From Cercis canadensis (lineage: Eukaryota > Streptophyta > Magnoliopsida > Fabales > Fabaceae): 64,000 bases of DNA. This document shows, piece by piece, positions 55,116 through 64,000 of the stretch. Under the pieces are notes generated by a model. That model did not search any database. It was not told the origin of the DNA and worked only from the letters and a program-made list of their open reading frames with translations. The position numbers were made by a program, and so were the translations under genes. How positions within the stretch are numbered: position 1 is the first letter of the stretch; every line of letters starts with the position of its first letter. The stretch covers positions 289,533 through 353,532 of the forward strand of contig QAOA01001448.1 of assembly GCA_003255065.1 (NCBI GenBank), in the 5' to 3' direction.

Positions 55116-58100
55116 TCACCTGTCATGCTCAAGTAACAAGTCAGTGAAGAAAGGATCAAGAATGGCTTCCTTGGCCGAATTATACTTGTCTAGCCGTTTC
55201 TTCAAGGAACGTAGATCTCTCTCATTCTTTGAAGTACGTTCCTGAAATAACATTAATCAATTAAATACTGCCTTTGTTTAGATTTAATTGTTTACGGCTA
55301 CCACTACAAACTACAGAGATCAGTTCAGTCATTCAGTTGACATTGCTCAATAAATTTAGGACAATATAGAGTTTGTAACTATCTAAAAACAGACCTGTGT
55401 TTTCCAATTCCTAAGCACTATAAGAGTAGACGTATAATGAAGATGAGCAATTAAATAGTAGCTTAAGATGAAACTAACGTTAAGAAGGCTCAGACAGTCA
55501 TTTGTTGTTACATCTAGGAATTGCAATTCTACAGAGATTCTAACATGCTCCAAAAGTTTCCATGTCATATGCATAAATGACAAGTAGCTGCTGAAAATAA
55601 GGAAAGAAGACTTACAAATGATTTCTTCATGAGGAGTATATCAACCAAGTAGACCAACCATAATACATTTGTTCTAGGAAAACTGTTAATTTGGAAAAGC
55701 GACAAGAATTTAGTGTCTATAAAATCCAAAAGAGAAAAGAAACCTCTCAATATCAAGATTAATACTCTACTGTGTGTATATGCATCCTCCTTAAGTAACC
55801 TGCAAGCAGGCCTTAAGAGAATAAACAAAATAAGAAGTGGGAGATGCAGAGATGGGAGCTTGAGAGAGAAGTAGATTTAAATGAGAATCATGAATTCAAT
55901 CTATTAGTCTAGTTCTTTTTCTTGAAAAAAAAATTTAATCTGAAATGTCTTGTTTTTCTCTTCCACAGGATTATGAACATTTTTTTATAACCAAACTATA
56001 CGACAATCTTACTTTCCTTCCCAGCAATCTTCTGTTACTTCCTTCATTTTCCGATATGTTTCTGACTGCATAATGTACTTACAATCATTCATTCAAACTA
56101 TATAGGATAACTAAAGGAATTTATGACATTAATGATCATTCCTTACCTGTTTGTCCCCTTTTGGACCTCTGAAGAGGTCAGGATCCGAGGAAAGATCTAA
56201 GAAAAGAATATCATCACCTGCGCATATAGTACACAGTTAATCATCACGTGACAAAATTATGATCCACTAAAACATCTTGGGTAGAACTTCTTAAGCATTC
56301 ACCTGTATTGATTCTTGACAGAGTAAAGTCAATAATAGATATTAACAATCCATATGTTTTTACAAACATATGCCTGCCATCAAGAGTGAACTGCAATGTT
56401 ACAGAGTCACTTCGACTTACGAGTATGTTTCCCCTGAATAAATGCATATATATAAATCAGTAATCACACAAAATGCCAAAATTGCATGTACAATCCTTCA
56501 CTTATGATGACCGCACCAGTGAAGATCTCGGTGTTCAAATTCATATGCAGATTCCGCCACAGCGAGCCCAGCTGTAACCTGCACTTTAAGATAGAACTTA
56601 ACTTAATACAAATTAAACCTCCATGAAGAAGCTGGCAGACACAAAACTGATGCCTGAAATATACCTGAAGTAGCAAACTCATTGCCTCGTCGAAATTCAG
56701 AAGTACAAAGCTTTCAAGATCCTTGCCACCGTGTTCTAGTACAAAGGCCACATAACACTAAATGTAGAGTTATTAGTATATTGAACAAAGATATAAAACA
56801 CATTCAGCTGAGAAGATGTAAAAATTCTTGTTTGGGAGATTTAGTCACACTTGATCTACAGTTTGATTTACTAGAGATAGCAAACCAGTAACTAAGAACA
56901 TATCTCCACTTCTCCCTTCCTTCCAATCTCATTTGCTTTCTTCACATATTTGTGAAACACAATTGGCATTGTATTGGTTTTCACAGAAGAGGCTAAAAGC
57001 CTCAAAAACCCAGCATTTTTTGTTTACAGAAGAGGCTAATAGGAAACACAACATTCCTATGCATGTTTGGGCATATGGAATAGGATTCTAAAATTTAGAC
57101 CAGAAACTGAAAAATAATTTCGTCATAAACAATGGTGGGAAAAAGAAACCTGTTTCTCCGGGAATTCTTTTGGGTGATCATTCTCTGAACCATGCTTTTC
57201 ATCCCAATGTTCCCATGCCCGAATAAGTGCAGCATCATAAGGACCTTGGCATACTCTAAATCTGTCACACAAACAGACCATAGACAGATGAGATACAAGT
57301 AATTTAATTATATGCAACAAGAGTACAACTTTGTCTACATGCATGTCAGACGTCCTGTCGATCTTAAGCTGGTCCTATCCAATGTATTGAACTCATTTGT
57401 GTTTCTACCATGCCCCTAAGGTTGCAGACAAAAGTTATGGTTAAGTGGTAAGATTGCAGAGGAGAAATCTTCATCATAGTCACACTTAATATGAAGAATT
57501 ACTTGCACAGTATAAGGCCTTTACCTTATAAAAGAGACATTTCCCATTTTTGGCATGTGATCCAAGAAATCAGCTAGCATCAAAGTTTCAATAGAAATAG
57601 TTCTCTCCCAAACAACCTTAATGTAGTTGCAAGAAAACAGCATGTCAAAAAATAAGAGTCAAATACTCACTCTATTGTTTCAATGAATGTCCGGCATGAA
57701 TTACAAGCATCTCCATTATTTCCTCTCAACAGATTGAGAGTTTTGGAAAGAACCACCTCTTCCAGCAATTCTTCTGATCTCTGTAGTGCAGAAATTATTT
57801 CAGCAGCATAACAAATCTAATTTATATCATTCCATGAACATAACAGTAGTTACAAACCCAGAAAGGTTAAAAAGGAAAATCTCTTTTTCCCCTTTCTTTG
57901 ACAAAAATTGTTTCTGCTTCCTGGGGAAAAGGCAGCATCCAAGTCTATTATAACAGGAAAGAAACGATATACTAACTCATTAATAACTCACTAACTACAG
58001 CATTTGACGATTTAGTTCCAAACTTCCAATTAACAGTTATTTGCAACAATGCCAAAGGCTCCAAGCGGACTATATGAAGCAATGAACATCCCAATCTAAA

Positions 58101-60668
58101 TGCAATAATTACCTTCTGGGCCTCACCGTTAACTCTAAAGTCCCCATCAACAGGAACTATTTTGCAGACATAATTGCCAATCTTGAAAGCTTCTCCATAT
58201 GTTCCTTCACCAACTTTGACAATTGTTTCTGGGTCACTGGAAGAAAAAAGATGTTATTCCTATCAGCATGAGGATGTATGACAATACTCAAAGAAACTCA
58301 TTCTGAAGAAACATAAATAATCAAATGCTGCATTTCTAGGTTACAAGATACTTGTGTTAAACTAACTAAATTCTGGTGTACTATATCTAAGATGGCTCTA
58401 CTTGATTTCTCCAAGCTAGTATTTTCATATTACAGAAATAATGGTAATAAGGCCATGATAAATGGTATTGGAACAAGGAACGTACCAATATTTAGAGAAC
58501 ATGTATGGTAAAGTTGAAGGCACAGACTGTCCACAAATCGCTAATAAAGTAGCAAATGGACTCAAAAGGTCAACGTCTACTGAAGCTGATGTTGATGTAA
58601 GAGAGAGTTTCTTAATGGAAGCTTCTATATTTTCATAAACTTCATCATCTTCAGCCAATAACATTTTGTCATTTATTTGCAAATTGCTGTCCCTTTCAAG
58701 AAGACTTTTATCAAATAGACTACTATTGCCTCCAGTCAGGGTGGTATCCACTTGTGAATTGATTTCCATGGACGTTTCCGGAGTTCTCAATTTGAAAGGA
58801 ATGATATCATTATCATAAATAGTTTCCAAACGCATGGATGGCCTATTTAAAATCTTAGACAGTGTGCTAGAAGGACCACAACTCTTGTTTAATTTCCTGA
58901 ACCATAACCATTTTTCTAATCTAGAGCATAAATGAGGTACTGGGCCATTATCAGTCCTATTGCCCATGGTCCATGTGCTAGCTTTCTTGGGTGAGGGGCT
59001 CTCCTCCAACAACTCAAAAGCATCAACCTCTTCAAAGTATGATCTCTCCTTCTCAAAGTTGGCAGGTCGTACAAACTTTCCCTGTATGTACCAACAGATA
59101 GATGAAAAAGAAAAAAAAAAAAATCTGTACGTTAGAATAACATGAACATCGATATCCCCTGATGTTCAAAATTACAAGAAACTGAAACTTTCTGAATTCC
59201 AGAAACAACTTGGAAGACTAGTTGGAAAAGCAGCTAATACTGGAAATAAATTAGAATATAAAGCTATAAAAGGAAGACTTCCATGTACAATGAAGACTTG
59301 ATAGCAACAAAATCATACTTTGGGAAGAGCAGGTTTCCCTTTTCTTTTTTCCTTCTTTGACTGAGGCTGGTAAACCACACAAGCACCAACAGCTATACTT
59401 GTCCTCCCTCTGTATAAAGAATCAAATTAAAATTAAATGAAACTATAACTGATACTTTATTGAAAAAAAGTAAAAGAAAGAGCATAATACTTACATTATT
59501 CAAGGAGAAAACATTCTCAAATTGCATTAATGGCGAGGAAAAACAAAATTGAATTCCGGGATGATTGACGGTTGTTCAAAATGCAGTTGCAAAGGCATAT
59601 AGGATAGAGGTCAAACTAGTTGGTCAGATTGGCGAGAGATGCCAGATCAATTATATGTAGGGGCAACAGACAGGTAAAGGCAAGCACCATCAGGATAATT
59701 CTACTAGAAACAAGGGCTTCAAATCATAAAATACTAGTAGAAACCCGTTGTTGTAACCAAAACATTTCCCATACAACGATATTCAATATTTTATACATAG
59801 TTCTAATGTTGGTTTGCACTTTGTATTAGAGAAAAAAACATGGGCTATTTCAACTTCTTTGTTTCTACGCACATATTATCTACACTTAAATGCTACCAAT
59901 GTCCTTGTGGACCTAAAGACAATATATTACACCAAGGTATACACCATGTTCCAGTTGTAATCAGCTTGATGTATGAGCCAACTTTAGAGAACCAGGACAA
60001 TCAACAATTCAATAAAGTTGACTCATTTGTGAGGGAAGTAACTATGAAGGCTGTTCAAGAATCATTAGTTAGGGTACATCAAAGTTGGATGTCTAAGCGG
60101 GTAACTGCACTTGGGATAGTCTAACTTCCCTTATAACACTTGAATCAATTCCATAAATTGAAACCTCAGAAATAAACAATATAAAACGGATACTAAGTAA
60201 AAATTCGGAAAGTGCAGTATTTTCAGAAACGAAAGAGTGACCTTGTGGAAAGAGCACGATTCCAACTGACTCGCTTGTTTGGGTTGGCCAAACTTACCCG
60301 ATTCCCATGTGGGCGACTATATTCAGGAGGCTTGCTGAAAAAACCCAAAGAGGGAAAATAATTTCGAACAGGAGCAAAAGTTAAAAAGCAAAATGAAATG
60401 GATGAATTCTGCAAATACTTACAAGTTGGCTTCTTTTTGCTTGTTTTGTGGTTTTCTTCTTCTGTAAACCACATCATTCCGTTGCTGCTGCTGTCCTTGC
60501 CCTTCAGTGCCTATGATTTCTGACCATAGATCAACAGAACTTCCCCCTGGAATTCAAAATGTATGTTCATGTTAAAATTGCAAAAATTAAGGTTTTCGTA
60601 GAAAATCAGAAACAGGTGAAAATCGAAACGTTAGGGCATTTAATCCCGCTACCTGCTTTGGAATCCAT
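55116..60668 (-). CDS. HASPIN: Haspin serine/threonine kinase (histone H3 Thr3 kinase), 622 aa, 15 exons
   Basis: Exons: 60668-60653, 60546-60423, 60334-60242, 59409-59319, 59081-58486, 58236-58113, 57780-57671, 57261-57150, 56757-56665, 56578-56517, 56433-56303, 56217-56147, 56065-56013, 55682-55616 and 55241-55116. They total 1869 bases (623 codons) with canonical junctions. The N-terminal part is poorly ordered (VDLWSEIIGTEG, SRPHGNR, FEEVDAFELLEESPSPKKAS). The kinase part has the glycine loop VKVGEGTYGEAF, the lysine in VCKIVP, the catalytic loop HRDLHWGNIL, and IIDFTLSRI where most kinases have DFG. DFT in place of DFG is normal for haspins. Haspin phosphorylates histone H3 on Thr3 in mitosis, which positions the chromosomal passenger complex; plants also use it in embryo and meristem patterning. 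No lesions seen. Confidence 0.93.
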
Positions 60669-63600
60669 GTTTCAGTTCAATCACATAAACACGCAAGGCT
60701 ATTTTGCTATTGAATTTGAAAATGCTGGCTGGCGGGACTGAAACTTTTCGGAAAACGTTAAAACCACAGGGAAAGGAGCACCTTTATTTAAGGATCCGGA
60801 GGGAAGATTGCCACTTAATAGCCAAATAACATAATCAAATATTCTAGCCAGTGAATTTATCCTTACAAAAAAATATTGAAGGTAATTTATAAAATACTTA
60901 AATATATTATTTGTCTTTATAATTTAAATAAATTTTGAATCACGTTCTTATAATTTATTTTTTTGAGTTTTTATAGTTTAAATTTTTTTTAATTAAATTT
61001 AAATTATTATTATAATTTTGTTAATTTAATGTTGATATAACAAATAATTTATTTATATGACAATAAAAAAAAAATTAATATGACACCAAATAATTTTATT
61101 TAAAGACATGGATATTATTGGCCTATTAGAAAAACTGTTCTGTTCGAAGGGAAAGCCCAGGTAGAAATCATTGTTATTGAACAGAACTTGAAGAAATGGA
61201 TACTGGCCCATTTCATAAGAAGACAGAGAACCAGTCCATTGTTTTGCTTATAGCCCAATGAAATTTGGAAAACTCACCAACGCTGATAAATAACTATTTG
61301 GAAGGCTCACTGATTTTAAAAAAGAAGTTGCAGAAAATGCTATCTGATGATCACCAGCTTTGCCTCTGGGCAAGAACTTGTCCAATACAGTAGGACGTTT
61401 CAATCTAGAATTCCACTCCCCCATACCCCAAAACAAGACGATTTCTTTTGAAGGTTTAAATGAGGGTAATAGTACTAATGTCTTGTTTCCTTTGAAGTGG
61501 ATTAAACCTAAGCAAGCATTGGAGTGATGAACAATTTAGAGATGATAGTAATTAACATAAGTCATGAGTAGTGTGAAATTTCCCAAGTGTCCTATGAGTG
61601 GTGGTATTATGAGAAATTGACAATATGCGAATGCATCACAATCATTTTCACTGGGGACAAATAGATACAACCACCTACCATATATATTGCAGGATAGATT
61701 AGATAGCGTTTTATATTGACTCCTAATAATGCCCGTAACCATCCGTGTGGATAATGACATTGACTTACCCAGTTGTTAGTGAAATAATTAGCCATTATAA
61801 ACATGCCAAAATAGCTAGTGTATGTATGTGTGTCTGTGATCAATCCAAGCCATGAAGCTTCCTAAGTGACGCAATTTAGACCATTCAAGCCCAATCATTT
61901 TCACGTATATGCATGATTTCATTCATAACACCATAAAGGACACAATAATTATGATCTTTGCAATCTTTAATTTGATTGCTATCGCCCTTCCAGCTAAACT
62001 CTAATAAAACCAGAAACCCATTCTATTATTACATGATTACGCACGCGCGCCTTCTCATTAATTCAATTCATAATTTCCTTTTAGATTCCACATTGAGTGT
62101 CAAATCAAGTTTGTTAGGGTTTCTTTTTCATATTAAAGTGCCATTTAGACTTTCAACTTACTTTCCACTTCCCTGATTAGTGTTCAGGGAAAATTATTTC
62201 TAGTTATTAGATGCTAAAAATTATATTATATTCTAGTATCACGTCATTCTACTTTCTAGAGATTATTCATTAGCACTACGCTATATATAGAATCAAACTT
62301 TTTAACTTCAAAGATAAAATTCCTTGGTTAAATAATAATAATGGTTATTAATCGATAATCATTGTGCATTACGTGACGTAAGGAAAGAGTTGATACGGTT
62401 GATTCATGCAACGATGTGAAGGTCTAGCGGTGTGATTCATTGGGCCCCCCTTGGTGGGCCATTAAGCCGAATTCATCGCATGAAATTTGAAACTAGCATT
62501 GTCTTGCCGGGATCAAAGGAATAACTATTCCTTGTCATTTTTAAGGTCTCATTCATGGGATTTTGTAATCCTACTGAATCAAGAGCAGTGTCTTTATTGT
62601 CTTGGCACCAAGAGTAAAATGGATATTGTATACATTTGAGCGATTGATAGGTAAGTTAAATTAAGAATAATTAATTAATAGGAATAAATATAAATGGATC
62701 ATTTATTAAATATATGTATGATCGTTGATGAAAATTTTGTAGTGTAACCTATTATAGAGTACCTAAATTTAAGTTGTTCTCTTTCCATACTCTGTCGGTT
62801 GGCTCGGCAAATAATGTCTTCCTCATGAGTTGGCGTTGGCGGGAGACTGATATTTTGAGAAAAGAAACAAAAGAATCTCAATTTTTCATAAATGGATTTG
62901 CTTCTCTTTCATGTAAAGCTAAGCTGGTTCTGTTAACTTTGGATCAAGGAAACCCACCCTTGTTTCCTTCCTTTGACCGTAGAATGAACATGGCCCATAC
63001 AAGCAACGCGTGACAGAATTTAAGACCTTTCCAGATTTTAGTACCCACCAACCAACCCTTCACTGTTTATGAACTAAAGTCCACACAGCTGAACCATTTC
63101 GGTGCCACCCACATTTTCCTTGCACCATTTACACCTAGTCACCTACCCTACCATAACAATTGTGTTTCGAAAGGGTTTTCTCTGTAACCACTAATATTTG
63201 GATTAGGTCAGGCATTTTATCAAACATTTTATCTTCGTTCTTCACTACGCATGCATGGGGATAATGTGTTTTGTCTACTTGTAGTGCAATGTTTTATCTG
63301 GTTATGCCTGCCCTTTTGCTTAACTTGCACAATCGACAAGTTCACAAGCACATGGCATTGTTTAATTCAACTTTGGGCCTCCATCACTGTGTTTGTCCTA
63401 TAAAAAGAAGGCATTTAAAAAAAAAAACTGGAATCTATAATGAATAATAAAAAGTATAATTTTCTACTGATGCAAGGAGTTGTTTAACCCTTTCGGTTAA
63501 TCAGGGTTTGTAGGACTAATAACTGCAAGTGATCGCGCTCTGTAAAATTAACTAAGTACCTAATCAGAGATGGGCCAAGCAATCTTTATGTTTGCTCTTC

Positions 63601-64000
63601 AATCAGCCACCAAATGTTAGCATTAGAACAAAAATTAATTGGACCAGCAAATCCAAAAATGGTGGTCCCAGAAACATTGTATGTGGAAATAGACCAATAA
63701 TACCAAATTGCCAGGAATGACTTTTATTGTTTTAATTTAGATGTATCAAATTTACGAAACCATTTAATAATTGTTGTTTTCTTTCATTTGCTATTATTTC
63801 CTGATTCTGAAAATGATTGAAGTATGACTTGTCAGATATGGCCCTTTTCCTGTTATACAATGTCCAATGTAGATAAAGGAATATACTTTCGGGGAAAAAA
63901 ATTGCAGAAATATTTTTATTTTTTCTAAAAAATACCCACAAGGTGAATGTACCAAAGAGGGGGATATTCAATATCAAAGCCACAACTCATAGGGCACATT
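60669..64000. other. Intergenic region after haspin
   Basis: The first hundred bases are the haspin leader and promoter. 60840-61110 is AT-rich. A short open frame at 61248-61436 (minus) and another at 62774-63013 (plus) have no recognisable similarity. No RNA gene or repeat supported. Confidence 0.45.

Noticed and set aside
59840..60124. 94-residue open frame on the plus strand.
   Set aside because: It lies inside haspin intron 3 (60241-59410), on the opposite strand; no similarity recognised.
1..64000. CRISPR arrays, tRNA or rRNA genes, bacterial or viral gene clusters.
   Set aside because: No regularly spaced repeats, no tRNA arm-and-loop pattern that I could follow through, and no rRNA-like stretches. 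The gene content is plant nuclear.

Overview
This is nuclear DNA from a flowering plant, almost certainly a eudicot. It is AT-rich, its genes have many GT..AG introns, and it carries plant-only families: an F-box protein with an associated C-terminal region, a P-class PPR protein, an X8/GPI cell-wall protein, a NEAP nuclear-envelope protein, plant-type haspin and a MUSTANG-type domesticated transposase. From memory the proteins look Citrus-like, but I cannot establish the species from the sequence alone.

Layout. 1-1761 (+) is the 3' part of a MUSTANG-type transposase-derived gene. 3334-4296 (+) is a small PHD/RING-like zinc-finger gene. 6.9-17.2 kb is a graveyard of gene pieces: a mitoferrin fragment with an internal deletion, two inverted copies of a broken LRK10L-type receptor-kinase fragment, an RRP5-like exon, exons of a METTL7-like methyltransferase, a FAR1-related (MULE-type) gene with two single-base lesions, and a broken pectinesterase. 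Much of it is organised as a diverged inverted duplication (about 7.79-10.48 kb against 14.15-16.28 kb). 18.2-20.1 kb (+) is an F-box gene with a TATA box and a 5'UTR intron. 22.3-24.5 kb (-) is a PPR gene. 27.0-31.1 kb (-) is a NYN-domain plus OST-HTH/LOTUS gene whose central exon appears twice, because two overlapping contig ends were joined at a single N.

33.95-44.24 kb is a decayed Mutator-like element of about 10.3 kb with long degenerate terminal inverted repeats. It carries a plant-mobile-domain pseudogene (+) and a convergent mudrA-like transposase pseudogene (-). Two younger insertions are nested in it: a 368-bp MULE-MITE with a perfect 9-bp target-site duplication, and a 1,439-bp solo LTR (TGATGA...TCATCA) with a perfect 5-bp target-site duplication. 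45.7-48.4 kb (+) is a NEAP gene. 50.3-52.6 kb (-) is a GH17-like/X8 GPI-anchored protein gene. 55.1-60.7 kb (-) is a 15-exon haspin kinase gene. 60.7-64 kb shows no gene.

The intact genes are ordinary single-copy cellular genes with no operon-like relationship. For NEAP, X8, NYN/LOTUS and haspin I rebuilt exon chains by hand. In each the exon lengths sum to a multiple of three with canonical junctions (359, 619, 629 and 622 residues). The window holds eight single-N characters. At five of them the same sequence sits on both sides, which points to unmerged contig overlaps rather than biology. I found no convincing new biological system. The most interesting real structures are the nested transposon stack at 34-44 kb and the chimeric inverted duplication at 7.8-16.3 kb.
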